A stretch of 62,274 nucleotides of DNA, taken from an uncultured Pseudomonadota bacterium (GTDB taxonomy: Bacteria > Pseudomonadota > Gammaproteobacteria > Steroidobacterales > Steroidobacteraceae). Shown one piece after another: positions 18,844 through 28,003 of the stretch. The position numbers and the translations under genes were made by a program. The stretch's first letter is position 1; each line of letters begins with the position of its first letter. The notes under the pieces were generated by a model. The model made no database searches, was not told the DNA's origin, and saw only the letters and a list, made by a program, of their open reading frames with translations. Where the stretch lies: assembly GCA_903884105.1 (NCBI GenBank), contig CAISDJ010000128.1:1-62274 (forward strand), read 5' to 3'.

Positions 18844-21282
18844 ATGCTGCTTCGATCCATCGTTCACATGACACTCGCGCTAGCGGCCAGCGGCGTGGCC
18901 AGTGGTGTGGTGTATGCGCAGGAGCTGCCGGTCAGCGCCGCCACGTCGTCTGCCGCCGCGTTCACCGTCGGCAACATCCGCGTGGAAGGCCTGCAACGCA
19001 TTTCTGAAGGCACGGTGTTCAACTACCTGCCGATCAACATCGGCGACAGGCTCGATCGCCGCCGCATCGATGAGGCCCTCAAGGCCATCTATGCCACCGG
19101 CTTCTTCCGCGACGTGCAATTGCGCCGCGATGGCGGCACGCTGGTCGTGTTCGTGCAGGAGCGCCCATCGATCGAGAGCTTCAACATCAAGGGCAACAAG
19201 GACATCAAGACCGAGGACCTGCAACGGTCGCTCAACAACGTGGGTCTGGCTCCGGGCAAGACGTTCGACCAGTCCGTGCTCGACGACGTCAACCGTTACA
19301 TGACCGAGCAATACTTCTCGCGCGGCAAGTACGCGGTGAAGATCGATTCGAAAGTGGAGGATGTCCCGGGCAATCGCGTTCGAGTAGCCATCGACATCGT
19401 CGAAGGTGCCCGTGCCCGTATCCGCCAGATCAACGTCGTCGGCAATACAACCTATTCGGACGAAGACCTGCTTGACGCGTTCAAGCTGAAGGAACCGAAC
19501 CTGCTGTCGTTCTACAAGCAGGACGACCGCTATTCGAAGGAGTCCTTGACCGGCGACCTGGAGACGCTGCGTTCCTACTACATGGACCGCGGCTATGCCG
19601 ACTTCCGCATCGATTCCACGCAGGTGGCCATTGCGCCTGAAAAGGACGACATGTTCGTCACCGTCAACGTGACGGAAGGCGATCTCTTCAAGGTGTCCGA
19701 CGTCAAGCTCGCGGGGAGCCTCGTCGTGCCCGAGGCGGACCTCAAGCGGCTGATCTTCATCAAGCCGGGCGAGACCTATTCGCGGCGCCTGATCACGCAG
19801 ACCACGGAGGCCATGAATTTCCGCATGGGCCTCGAGGGCTATGCCTTCTCGAAGGTGGAAGCCGTGCCGCAGACGGACCCGGCGACGCATGCGATCTCGC
19901 TCACGTTCCTCGTCGAGCCCGGCAATCGCGTCTATGTGAGGCGAATCAATTTCAACGGCACGTCGAGCGTCAACGACGAGGTCTTCCGGCGCGAAATGCG
20001 CCAGCTCGAAGGCGGCTATCTGTCGAACGCCGCGGTCGATCGCTCGAAAGAGAGACTGCAGCGCCTGCCGTTCATCGAAAAGGTGGAAACCAAGACCAAT
20101 CCGGTGCCCGGCTCGCCGGATCTCGTCGACGTCGACTTCGAGATCAAGGAAGGCCTGCCCGGCCAGTTCACGGCGGGTATCGGCTATTCGGAGTCGCAGT
20201 CGCTCATCCTGAACGGCGGCTTCACGCACACGAACTTCATGGGGACCGGTAACCGCGTTGCACTCGACATCAACTCGGGCCGCTACCAGAAGAGCTTCCA
20301 GTTCTCGCACACGGACCCGTACACCACCATCGACGGGGTGTCTCGCACCCTGTCGCTCGGCTACCGCGACATCACGCAGTTCACGTCGGCGGCGTCGGAC
20401 TTTTCGACCAAGACGATCAGCGCGGGGCTCGACTACGCCTATCCGTTCACCGAGTACCAGAGCGTGCGAGCGGGCGTCGGCTTCCAGGGCGCAGACCTGT
20501 TCGCGCCGTATGGCACCGTCGAGTCCATCGACTGGGTGCAGAGCAACGGCAAGCCGTATACAACGACGTACACGGACAGCGTCGGCAACTCGGCGCTTTT
20601 CTATGGCACCAAGTTCAACACCTTCGAGCTGAACCTGGGTTGGGGCTACGACTCGCGCAACCGCGCTATCTTCGCAGATCGCGGCGCGCGTCACCGGTTG
20701 AACGTCTCCTACGCCATGCCGGGCAGTGACGTGGAGTTCTGGACTGCACGACTCGACACGCTGAAGTTCGTGCCGCTCTGGGGCGGGTTCACGCTGATGT
20801 TCAACGGCGAGCTCAACTACGGACAGGCGCTTGGCAACAGCACGTCATATCCCCCGTACCGCCTGTATTTTGCCGGCGGACCGGAATCGGTCCGTGGCTA
20901 TCGCGAAAACCGCTTGGGGCCCAAGGACAGCCAGGGCAATCCGTACGGCGGCAACCTGAAGGTGGCGGCGCAGATCGAGATTTTGCTGCCGGTGCCCGAA
21001 AAGCTCCGCAACAGCGCGCGAGCGAGCCTGTTCTTCGACATTGGCAACACGTTCTCGACGGAAAACGTCACTTTCTACGGCCGCGACCGCGTGACCCCCG
21101 TCAACTACGACTTCAGCTATGATAACTTGAAGCAATCAGTCGGCGTGGCGGTGCAGTGGCTTGCGCCGCTCGGCGTGTTCAGGTTCAGTTACGGTATCGC
21201 GCTGAATGCCAACCCTGCGACCGACCTCCTGTACGGGGAAGAGAAGGAAGGCTTCCAGTTCTCCGTCGGGCAGGCGTTCTAG
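18844..21282 (+). CDS. bamA: BamA, outer membrane beta-barrel assembly factor
   Basis: Core of the BAM complex that folds outer-membrane proteins; 812 residues (E. coli 810). The signal peptide ends near VVYAQ. Five POTRA domains occupy the N-terminal half; the first starts FTVGNIRVEGLQRISEGTV. A 16-strand barrel follows, with the conserved VRGYREN loop segment (around GGPESVRGYRENRLGPKD) that plugs the barrel. The last residue is Phe, as in OMP C-terminal signals. AGAGG lies about eight bases before the ATG. Confidence 0.96.
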   Translation: MLLRSIVHMTLALAASGVASGVVYAQELPVSAATSSAAAFTVGNIRVEGLQRISEGTVFNYLPINIGDRLDRRRIDEALKAIYATGFFRDVQLRRDGGTLVVFVQERPSIESFNIKGNKDIKTEDLQRSLNNVGLAPGKTFDQSVLDDVNRYMTEQYFSRGKYAVKIDSKVEDVPGNRVRVAIDIVEGARARIRQINVVGNTTYSDEDLLDAFKLKEPNLLSFYKQDDRYSKESLTGDLETLRSYYMDRGYADFRIDSTQVAIAPEKDDMFVTVNVTEGDLFKVSDVKLAGSLVVPEADLKRLIFIKPGETYSRRLITQTTEAMNFRMGLEGYAFSKVEAVPQTDPATHAISLTFLVEPGNRVYVRRINFNGTSSVNDEVFRREMRQLEGGYLSNAAVDRSKERLQRLPFIEKVETKTNPVPGSPDLVDVDFEIKEGLPGQFTAGIGYSESQSLILNGGFTHTNFMGTGNRVALDINSGRYQKSFQFSHTDPYTTIDGVSRTLSLGYRDITQFTSAASDFSTKTISAGLDYAYPFTEYQSVRAGVGFQGADLFAPYGTVESIDWVQSNGKPYTTTYTDSVGNSALFYGTKFNTFELNLGWGYDSRNRAIFADRGARHRLNVSYAMPGSDVEFWTARLDTLKFVPLWGGFTLMFNGELNYGQALGNSTSYPPYRLYFAGGPESVRGYRENRLGPKDSQGNPYGGNLKVAAQIEILLPVPEKLRNSARASLFFDIGNTFSTENVTFYGRDRVTPVNYDFSYDNLKQSVGVAVQWLAPLGVFRFSYGIALNANPATDLLYGEEKEGFQFSVGQAF

Positions 21283-21352
21283 CGCGGGCCGGTCCTGCTG
21301 TTCAGTTCGAGATTCTTACCAGGTTCCTTCAGAGGGTTGAGGTTTGAGAATT

Positions 21353-21925
21353 ATGTATAAAACGAGTCTCGCCGGATTTGTGAGCCGCATGGGTTGCGCC
21401 CTGATCCTTGCGGGTGCGGCTCTTGCGCCCATCAGTGCGGCGCAGGCCCAGATGAAGGTCGGTGTCGTGAATGTGCAGAAACTGCTACAGGATTCGCCTC
21501 AGGCCAAGTCGTCCATGCAGGCATTGCAGGATGAGTTTGCGCCGCGTCAGCGCGACATCGTGCAGCAGCAGACGACCCTCAAGACCCGCCAGGACCGTCT
21601 GAACCGGGATGGCGCCGTCATGGCGGAAGCCGAACGCCGCAATGTAGAGCGCGAACTGCGGGATGGCGAGCGCGAACTGGCCCGCAAGCAGAGCGAGTAC
21701 GTCGAGGACCTGAACGTCCGCCGGAACGAGGAACTGGGCAAGCTGCAGAATTCGTTGCTGCAGGAAGTCCAGGCCTACGCCAAGGCACAGAACTTCGACC
21801 TGATCGTAGGCGACGGTGTGCTGTACGCGAAGGACACGATGGACGTGACGGCCCAGGTACTGGCTGCACTGACCTCCCGGGGCCCCCGTGCTGCGCCGGC
21901 CGCAGCGCCGAAGCCGGCCAACTAA
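21353..21925 (+). CDS. skp: Skp/OmpH periplasmic chaperone
   Basis: Periplasmic holdase delivering unfolded OMPs to BamA; 190 residues, somewhat longer than E. coli Skp. The signal peptide ends ISAAQAQ, then MKVGVVNVQKLLQDSPQAK, the typical Skp strand. The middle is a long charged coiled coil (the tentacles), and the C-terminus is Ala/Pro-rich. I chose ATG at 21353 over TTG at 21344 because GAGG is ten bases before it but only one base before the TTG. Confidence 0.9.
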   Translation: MYKTSLAGFVSRMGCALILAGAALAPISAAQAQMKVGVVNVQKLLQDSPQAKSSMQALQDEFAPRQRDIVQQQTTLKTRQDRLNRDGAVMAEAERRNVERELRDGERELARKQSEYVEDLNVRRNEELGKLQNSLLQEVQAYAKAQNFDLIVGDGVLYAKDTMDVTAQVLAALTSRGPRAAPAAAPKPAN

Positions 21926-21939
21926 GACCAGCCGAATCA

Positions 21940-22980
21940 ATGGGCGCAACGCTGGCCGAACTTGCCGTTCGTTTCGGCTGCGTGCTGCAGGGTGATCCGG
22001 CAGTCCGCGTTTCAAGGGTTGCAACCCTGCAGAACGCGGAGCCGGATACTCTGACTTTCCTTGCCAACGCGAAGTACTCGCGCCACCTTGCGACCACGCG
22101 TGCCGGTGCCGTGGTGCTGGATCCGCGACTCGCGGACAGTTGCCCGGTTCCAGCGCTGCTGAGTTCCAACCCCTACGCGACCTACGCGCGAATCGCCGCC
22201 GAGCTGCACCCGCAATCAGTGGCAATCGCCGGCCAGCATCCGAGTGCGGTGGTCGACGCTGCTGCCCACGTCGATCCCAGTGCGAGTATCGGCCCCAACG
22301 CCGTGATCGAGGCCGATGCCCATATCGGGCCCCGTGCCGTGGTCGGGCCGGGCTGTGTCGTGATGCGGGGTGCCATGGTGGGCGCCGATTCGCGTCTCGC
22401 TGCCAATGTAACGCTGTGCGCAGACGTGATTGTCGGGCAGCGCTGCTTGCTGCATCCGGGGGTCGTGATCGGTGCGGACGGTTTCGGACTCGCGCCTGAC
22501 GCGGGCAAGTGGGTCAAGGTGCCGCAGACCGGTAGTGTCCGCATCGGCGACGATGTCGAAATCGGCGCCAACACCACGGTCGATCGTGGCGCCATCGAGG
22601 ACACCGTGCTGGAGGAGGGCGTCAAGCTCGACAACCAGATCCAGGTCGGCCACAACGTCCGGATCGGCGCGCACACTGCGATTGCCGGCTGCACGGGGAT
22701 TTCCGGCAGTACGACGATCGGCAAGCGGTGCCTGATCGCGGGGCAGGTCGGCATTGCTGGCCATATCAGCATCTGCGACGACGTGATTGTCACGGGCAAG
22801 ACGATGGTGTCGTCTTCCATCGACAAGCCCGGCATGTATTCCGGCAGCCTGTCGGCCGATGACTCGGCCACGTTCCGGCGCAACGCTGCGCGTTTCCGGC
22901 AGCTGGATGACCTGGCTCGCCGCCTGCACCGACTCGAAAGGGACGGGAATGCGTCCGCCGATCCCGCTGTGAACCAGTAA
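21940..22980 (+). CDS. lpxD: LpxD, UDP-3-O-acylglucosamine N-acyltransferase
   Basis: Third step of lipid A synthesis, 346 residues. The N-terminal uridine-binding domain (TLTFLANAKYSRHL) is followed by a left-handed beta-helix of hexapeptide repeats with catalytic His in LDNQIQVGHNVRIG, then a C-terminal helix. It begins the lpxD-fabZ-lpxA-lpxB set. Confidence 0.95.
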   Translation: MGATLAELAVRFGCVLQGDPAVRVSRVATLQNAEPDTLTFLANAKYSRHLATTRAGAVVLDPRLADSCPVPALLSSNPYATYARIAAELHPQSVAIAGQHPSAVVDAAAHVDPSASIGPNAVIEADAHIGPRAVVGPGCVVMRGAMVGADSRLAANVTLCADVIVGQRCLLHPGVVIGADGFGLAPDAGKWVKVPQTGSVRIGDDVEIGANTTVDRGAIEDTVLEEGVKLDNQIQVGHNVRIGAHTAIAGCTGISGSTTIGKRCLIAGQVGIAGHISICDDVIVTGKTMVSSSIDKPGMYSGSLSADDSATFRRNAARFRQLDDLARRLHRLERDGNASADPAVNQ

Positions 22981-23051
22981 CACAGAGGGTGAACCGTGCG
23001 GTTTTCTGAGAAGATGCCGCCGTCAGGAACTCCTCCATCGGATAACAACAG

Positions 23052-23561
23052 ATGACAGACATTGACGCAGTCCCTGCCGCCGCCAGGCCGACCCAGGTCG
23101 ACATCTACGAGGTCATGCGCCGGCTGCCGCACAGGTACCCGTTCCTGCTGGTCGACCGCGTCCTCGAGTTCGAGGTGAACAAGTCGATCCGCGCGCTCAA
23201 GAACGTGACGATCAACGAGGAATTCTTCACGGGTCATTTTCCGCACCAGCCAGTCATGCCGGGCGTCCTGATGCTGGAGGCGCTGGCGCAAACGTGCGGG
23301 CTGCTGGCGTTCCTGACGGCGAACGTCTATCCCACCGAAAAATCGCAACTGTACTTCGCCGGCATCGATGGCGTTCGCTTCCGCCGTCCCGTGGTCCCGG
23401 GCGACCAGCTGATCCTGAAGGCCGAACTCACCCGCAACCTGCGCGGCATCTGGAAGTTCAATACCGTTGCCGAGGTCGACGGGAAGGAAGCCACTTCGGC
23501 GGAAATGATGATCGCCCCTGGCGACCTGAGTCTCTATCGCCCTGCGGGCGCCCCGCTGTAG
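23052..23561 (+). CDS. fabZ: FabZ, 3-hydroxyacyl-ACP dehydratase
   Basis: Hot-dog fold dehydratase of fatty acid elongation, 169 residues. The active-site His is in [12 protein letters not shown] and the active-site Glu in [10 protein letters not shown]. It competes with LpxA for 3-hydroxyacyl-ACP, which explains its fixed place between lpxD and lpxA. The N-terminal ~15 residues are longer than in E. coli (151 residues). Confidence 0.95.
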   Translation: MTDIDAVPAAARPTQVDIYEVMRRLPHRYPFLLVDRVLEFEVNKSIRALKNVTINEEFFTGHFPHQPVMPGVLMLEALAQTCGLLAFLTANVYPTEKSQLYFAGIDGVRFRRPVVPGDQLILKAELTRNLRGIWKFNTVAEVDGKEATSAEMMIAPGDLSLYRPAGAPL

Positions 23562-23575
23562 GTTTTCGCCCGGTC

Positions 23576-24349
23576 ATGGCAATTCATCCGACGGCACTGA
23601 TTGCATCCGACGCGCGCATCGCGGCCGATGTGGTAGTTGGGGCCTATACGGTGATCGGGCCGGGCGTCGTCATTGCCGCCGGCTGCCGGATCGGCCCCCA
23701 TGTAGTGATCGAAGGGCCGACGACACTGGGCTGCGACAACCAGGTCTTCCAGTTCGCGTCGATCGGTGCCGCACCGCAGGACCTCAAGTACAAGGGCGAG
23801 CCCACTCGGCTCGAGATCGGCGATCGCAACACCTTCCGCGAGAACTGCACGATCAATCGAGGCACGACGAAGGACCAGCTCGTGACCCGCATCGGGAACG
23901 ACAATCTCTTCATGACGGGCTCCCACGTCGGGCACGACAGCGTCATTGGGTCGCATTGCGTTTTCGCGAACTACGCAACCCTGGGTGGCCACGTCGTCCT
24001 CGGTGACTGGGTCCACATGGGCGGCTTCTCCGGCGTACACCAGTTCTGCAAGGTCGGGGCTCATGCGTTCATTGCGAACAACACTGCCGTGACCCGTGAC
24101 GTGCCACCCTACGTGCTGGCAGTGGGGCGTCCCGCCGAGCCGCACAGCGTGAACAAGGAAGGGCTGAAGCGCCGTGGGTTCACTGCGGAGCACATCACCC
24201 ACATCAAGCAGGCGTATCGCATCCTGTACCGCTCCAGGCTCAAGCTGCATGAGGCCCGCGAGCAGCTTGACGCGATGGCGGTCGACCACCCGGAAGTGAA
24301 GCCTTTTGCTGACTTTCTGCGCGAGAGCAAGCGCAGCATCGTCAGATGA
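23576..24349 (+). CDS. lpxA: LpxA, UDP-GlcNAc O-acyltransferase
   Basis: First step of lipid A synthesis, 257 residues. It is a beta-helix of hexapeptide repeats from the N-terminus (MAIHPTALIASDARIAADVV). The catalytic His lies in MTGSHVGHDSVIGSHC, and the C-terminal helical bundle is normal. The chosen ATG gives the standard N-terminus; in-frame codons further upstream lie inside fabZ. The stop overlaps lpxB (ATGA). Confidence 0.95.
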   Translation: MAIHPTALIASDARIAADVVVGAYTVIGPGVVIAAGCRIGPHVVIEGPTTLGCDNQVFQFASIGAAPQDLKYKGEPTRLEIGDRNTFRENCTINRGTTKDQLVTRIGNDNLFMTGSHVGHDSVIGSHCVFANYATLGGHVVLGDWVHMGGFSGVHQFCKVGAHAFIANNTAVTRDVPPYVLAVGRPAEPHSVNKEGLKRRGFTAEHITHIKQAYRILYRSRLKLHEAREQLDAMAVDHPEVKPFADFLRESKRSIVR

Positions 24350-25518
24350 GGGCGGAATCGCCGCTGATTGTCCTGGTGGCGGGCGAGGCATCCGGCGACA
24401 CGCTCGGTCAGCACCTGATCCACGCAATCAAGGAGCGCCTTCCCGGCGCCCGTTTCGCAGGCGTCGCCGGACCCAAGATGATCGCAGCGGGTTGCGAGGC
24501 ATGGGAGCACTCCGAGAGCCTTGCCATCATGGGCCTGTTCGAAGTCTTGAAGCATCTTCCGCGCTTGTTTCGCATGCGCCGCAGTCTCGTCGAGCGGCTG
24601 CTGGCCGATCCACCGGCGCTGTTCATCGGCATCGATGCGCCCGAGTTCAACCTGGGACTGGCGGCCAGGTTGCACGCGGCCGGCATTCCGACCATCCAGT
24701 ACGTCAGCCCGCAGGTGTGGGCCTGGCGACAGGGCCGCGTGCGCAAGATCGCGGCTGCAGTGGATCGCGTGCTGTGCCTGTTGCCGTTCGAAAAGCAGTT
24801 CTACGACAGCTATGCCGTCAAGGCGATATTCGTCGGTCATCCGCTCGCGGATGAGATTCCGCTCGAGCTGGATCGCCACGCTGCGCGGAGCGTTCTCGGA
24901 ATGCCCGGCAACGGGTCCTGTATCGCCGTGCTGCCCGGCAGCCGCCACGGTGAAGTGTCGCGATTGGGTCCGGATTTCGCACGTACGGTCGCATGGGTGG
25001 CACACAAGCGGCCTGACATGCAGTTCGTCGCGCCCATGGTCAACGCGAGGATGAAGGCATTGTTCGCAGGATTCCTGCGCGAGGCTGGCGTCGAGGGCAA
25101 GGTTCGCTTGCTCGAGGGCCAGGCGCACACGGCGATGGCCGCGAGCGACGCCGTGCTGCTCGCATCGGGGACCGCGACGCTCGAGGCCACGCTGGTCAAG
25201 CGGCCGATGGTCGTGGCCTATCGGCTCGGCTTTCTTACGAGTCTGATCCTCAAGGTACCGGGCATGGTGACGTCATCGTTCTTCGCGCAGCCGAACCTGC
25301 TCGCGAACCGGCGCGTCGTACCCGAGTTCTTCAACGCCGAAGTGACGGCCGAGCGGCTCGGGCCTGCGTTGCTCGAGCAGATCGACCGACCCGATCGTGC
25401 CGACGTCGTCGCCACCTTCACCGGTATTCACCAGAGCTTAAGGCGCGATGCGAGTCGTCGCGCGGCCGATGCGGTGGTGGAGTTGCTGGAAGAAACTGAG
25501 CGCAGGCGAACGGGCTAA
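24346..25518 (+). CDS. lpxB: LpxB, lipid A disaccharide synthase
   Basis: GT19 glycosyltransferase joining UDP-diacylglucosamine and lipid X, 390 residues. The diagnostic AGEASGDTLGQHLI N-terminus and the YVSPQVWAWRQGRVRKI segment are present, as is LPGSRHGEV. It ends the envelope cluster. The 88 bases to the convergent gene downstream hold a small GCCTC/GAGGC hairpin (25551-25564). Confidence 0.95.
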   Translation: MRAESPLIVLVAGEASGDTLGQHLIHAIKERLPGARFAGVAGPKMIAAGCEAWEHSESLAIMGLFEVLKHLPRLFRMRRSLVERLLADPPALFIGIDAPEFNLGLAARLHAAGIPTIQYVSPQVWAWRQGRVRKIAAAVDRVLCLLPFEKQFYDSYAVKAIFVGHPLADEIPLELDRHAARSVLGMPGNGSCIAVLPGSRHGEVSRLGPDFARTVAWVAHKRPDMQFVAPMVNARMKALFAGFLREAGVEGKVRLLEGQAHTAMAASDAVLLASGTATLEATLVKRPMVVAYRLGFLTSLILKVPGMVTSSFFAQPNLLANRRVVPEFFNAEVTAERLGPALLEQIDRPDRADVVATFTGIHQSLRRDASRRAADAVVELLEETERRRTG

Positions 25519-25606
25519 CGGGTTCGCTGGTCATCGAACCACGCGTGGGCGCCTCTGAAGAGGCGGGCGCAACCAGCGCACCCGCCCGCAGCTTGTGAAC
25601 GCCGGT

Positions 25607-26377
25607 CTACCTCTTCTTGAGCTCAATGCCGGTCACGCCGTCGGCGTTGGTCTGGTTCCGGTTATTCTGCGTGCAGATATATTCCATGATCTGGATGTCG
25701 GTGCGGCGCTTGAATGTCTTCACCGCCTTGATGGGACGAAGGAGCGCATCGGGACTCTCGACCGCAATCTCGTTCTTCAGCGTATCCGGGCCTTCCTTCC
25801 ACCACTTCTCAGTGACGTGAACCTGCTCGCCGAGCGGAGCGCCATGGTCGTTGATGATGCCATTGCCGAGGATTCCCACGGTGTCTACCAGCAGGGTCTC
25901 GCCTTCCCATCGACCGATCGAATGGCCGTTGTAAGTAGGATCAGGATCCTCCGGGTGTGGCCGCCCGTCCGTGAAGATCCTGCGGATCTGTCCTTCCCAC
26001 TCCGCGATGATCGTGAACTGGCCGGGCGTCTGCAGGATCTCCATCGGATAGACCATGGCCATCATCCGCACGATTCCCGGAGGCTGGCAGTCCGCGCTCT
26101 TGTCGTTGATGGCGAGTCCCTTGGCTTCCGCTGCAATGATCCTGTCGTAGAACTCCCTGTACTTGGCGTTGTAGGGGAAGTCCTCGTTCTTGTTGCCCGG
26201 GGTGGTCGGGTCGAAGTTCAGCGAACCCACCCGGGTCCAGATGCCCGTCCAGTTCGGCGGAGCAGCAGCGGCATCGGCATCGGATGCCACGATGGTCCCG
26301 AACCCGATCGCGAGGGCGCAGCCCGCGACGCTCATGATCGCGCGCAAGGCGCAGACCCGGAAATGGCGAGAGCTCAC
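25607..26377 (-). CDS. Secreted protein of unknown function, paired with a DUF6152 gene
   Basis: From GTG at 26377 it is 256 residues. A basic N-region (VSSRHFRVCALR) and a hydrophobic stretch ending near SDADA look like a Sec signal peptide; an internal ATG at 26335 would drop the basic part. The mature protein is rich in Trp, Asp and Pro, with PPNWTGIWTRVG near the start and a central HSIGRWEGETLLVDTVGILG. I do not recognise a catalytic motif. The GTG overlaps the upstream gene's TGA (GTGA), so the pair is translationally coupled. Similar secreted proteins often sit beside DUF6152 genes, but the function is unknown. Confidence 0.78.
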   Translation of the reverse strand: MSSRHFRVCALRAIMSVAGCALAIGFGTIVASDADAAAAPPNWTGIWTRVGSLNFDPTTPGNKNEDFPYNAKYREFYDRIIAAEAKGLAINDKSADCQPPGIVRMMAMVYPMEILQTPGQFTIIAEWEGQIRRIFTDGRPHPEDPDPTYNGHSIGRWEGETLLVDTVGILGNGIINDHGAPLGEQVHVTEKWWKEGPDTLKNEIAVESPDALLRPIKAVKTFKRRTDIQIMEYICTQNNRNQTNADGVTGIELKKR

Positions 26378-26787
26378 TTGGGAGTACCTTCGGCTGGCGC
26401 TTCGGACGCGCGACGCGTGAGAATTCGACCGTCGGCAAACCTGGCCTGCACGAAATTGCCGCCATGCTCGCCGGTACGGAGCGGATTGATGGTGATGGCC
26501 AATTGATCGCCGGCCTTGATCGATGTGCGCTTCCAGCCTAAGCGCGCCAAGCCATTCGGGCTCGAGCCCTCGATGCTCCACTCGATGACGGTACCGTTTG
26601 GACCCGGAACTTCAAGCTGGACGAACGTATGGGGATTCGTCCACTGGAACTCCTTGACCACCCCGGTCAGGACGATCTCTTTGGTGTCGTCGAACATCGC
26701 GAATGAATGGTGCGCGGCTCCTATGTCCGAGAAGACCGTCGCAGCGATTCCGACAAGGACTGGAATACCGAACTTTACTGGCCTCAC
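26374..26787 (-). CDS. DUF6152 family secreted protein
   Basis: 137 residues. The signal peptide (MRPVKFGIPVLVGIAATVFS) is followed by HHSFAMFDDTKEIVLTGVVK, then FQWTNPHTFVQLEV and WSIEGSSPNGLARLGWKR. These are hallmarks of DUF6152: a small OB-like secreted domain with an N-terminal double His that could bind metal. Function is unknown. It is the first gene of a two-gene minus-strand unit inserted between lpxB and rnhB, which are commonly adjacent in other proteobacteria. Confidence 0.8.
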   Translation of the reverse strand: MRPVKFGIPVLVGIAATVFSDIGAAHHSFAMFDDTKEIVLTGVVKEFQWTNPHTFVQLEVPGPNGTVIEWSIEGSSPNGLARLGWKRTSIKAGDQLAITINPLRTGEHGGNFVQARFADGRILTRRASEAPAEGTPK

Positions 26788-27112
26788 AACCTGCCCCCGT
26801 TGATTTCGAACTCTGATCGCTGGTTGGCAACGTCAGGCGGCTGCCGGCACCCCGCGCGCAGTTGTTTGTTACACGCAGCTTTCTGTCAATCCGATGCTAG
26901 CATAGGCAGGCTGTCCGGCAATCCAGCGAGTCGTGTGCGCTGCGATAGGCGAATTGCACTTCAAGATAGGTTGGCGCGTGTGTGCGGTGCGAGCGGGCAT
27001 CGTGGTCCGGTGCGCGGGACCCCGCGTGCGAATGGCGTTCAGGGCCCAACGCCCAAGGCAGCGGCCCGAGCAGGGGCGGTAATTCTTAATGGTCGCGGCT
27101 TGAGTCCCAGTC
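26788..27112. other. Divergent intergenic region, DUF6152 unit / rnhB
   Basis: About 325 bases with no supportable gene. It holds a perfect 10-base palindrome ATGCTAGCAT (26894-26903). Next to it on the minus strand is TTGACA (26889-26884), which could be the -35 of the DUF6152 unit, but no good -10 is correctly spaced. No rnhB promoter could be assigned. Confidence 0.4.
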
Positions 27113-27748
27113 ATGTCACTTTCCGCCTCTACTCCCCCGTTTCCCGCCGCATGGCTCCTCGCGGGCGTGGATGAGGCCGGCCGCGGTCCGTTGGCTGGGC
27201 CCGTCTATGCGGCCGCGGTGATCCTCGATCCGGCGCGCCCCATCCCGGGGATCCGCGACTCCAAGAAGCTGACCGCTCCCCAGCGTGAAGCACTGGCCGG
27301 GGAAATCCGCGAGAAGGCCCTCGGCTGGTCGGTCGCCTTTGCAGCCACGGAAGAAATCGATGCGCTCAACATCCTGAAGGCGACGCACCTTGCAATGCGG
27401 CGCGCGCTGGCGGGGCTCGCAATCCAGCCCCAACATGTCCAGGTGGACGGCAACCTGTGCCCGTCCGTCGAAGGGCTGGCAGTGACCTTCAGCATGGAGG
27501 CCATCGTCAAGGGTGACGACAAGGTGCCGGCGATCGGCGCAGCATCGATTCTGGCCAAGGTGGAGCGGGATGCCGTCATGCTGGCGCTGCATGAGCAGTA
27601 CCCGCACTACGGCTTCGCCATCCACAAGGGGTACCCCACGGCGGCCCACCTCGCGGCGCTGCGAATCCACGGCGCGAGCCCCGTCCACCGCCGGACGTTC
27701 GGCCCGGTCCGGGCGGTGCTGGAGAAGGGGATAGGGGATAGGGGATAG
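27113..27748 (+). CDS. rnhB: RnhB, ribonuclease HII
   Basis: Removes ribonucleotides from DNA; 211 residues. Catalytic acids are recognisable in [14 protein letters not shown] (Asp-Glu), VQVDGNLCP (Asp) and [12 protein letters not shown] (Asp), with the GIRDSKKL motif. The last codons and the stop are formed by the tandem GGGGATA array, so the C-terminal residues (KGIGDRG) are dictated by the repeat and would change with repeat number. The usual rnhB-dnaE order is kept. Confidence 0.94.
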   Translation: MSLSASTPPFPAAWLLAGVDEAGRGPLAGPVYAAAVILDPARPIPGIRDSKKLTAPQREALAGEIREKALGWSVAFAATEEIDALNILKATHLAMRRALAGLAIQPQHVQVDGNLCPSVEGLAVTFSMEAIVKGDDKVPAIGAASILAKVERDAVMLALHEQYPHYGFAIHKGYPTAAHLAALRIHGASPVHRRTFGPVRAVLEKGIGDRG

Positions 27749-27997
27749 GGGATACCAACCAGCGGGTTGCGGACGGTGTTTAGTGTTCCGCCGGAGCTCC
27801 AGTGCGGTTGTCAATCACCAGATGCTCATGTGCTGCGACAGGCAATCCCTCTGCCGAGTTGCTGATCCCACGGATTCATCCGGAGTCAATATCCAATTTT
27901 CGTCCGGTTCCGCTTATCCTCTTGCCCAACCCGTGCGCTGACGTTGGGCTCCTGACTCCCGTTCTTCACTGTCCCCTATCCCCTGGCCACCATCCCC
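27727..27997. repeat. Heptamer array GGGGATA x4 with inverted partner before dnaE
   Basis: Four perfect GGGGATA units (27727-27754) span the rnhB stop codon. Between 27970 and 27997, just before dnaE, 7-base phased units TGTCCCC, TATCCCC, TGGCCAC and CATCCCC lie in inverted orientation; TCCCCTATCCCC is a perfect 12-base complement of the array. The 215 bases between them contain no gene I can support. See the matching structures after tilS, prfB and lysS. Confidence 0.85.
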
Positions 27998-28003
27998 TTC
28001 GTC

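Noticed and set aside
27727-27997. CRISPR array
   Set aside because: Repeat units are 7 bp with no spacers, and no cas genes are present.
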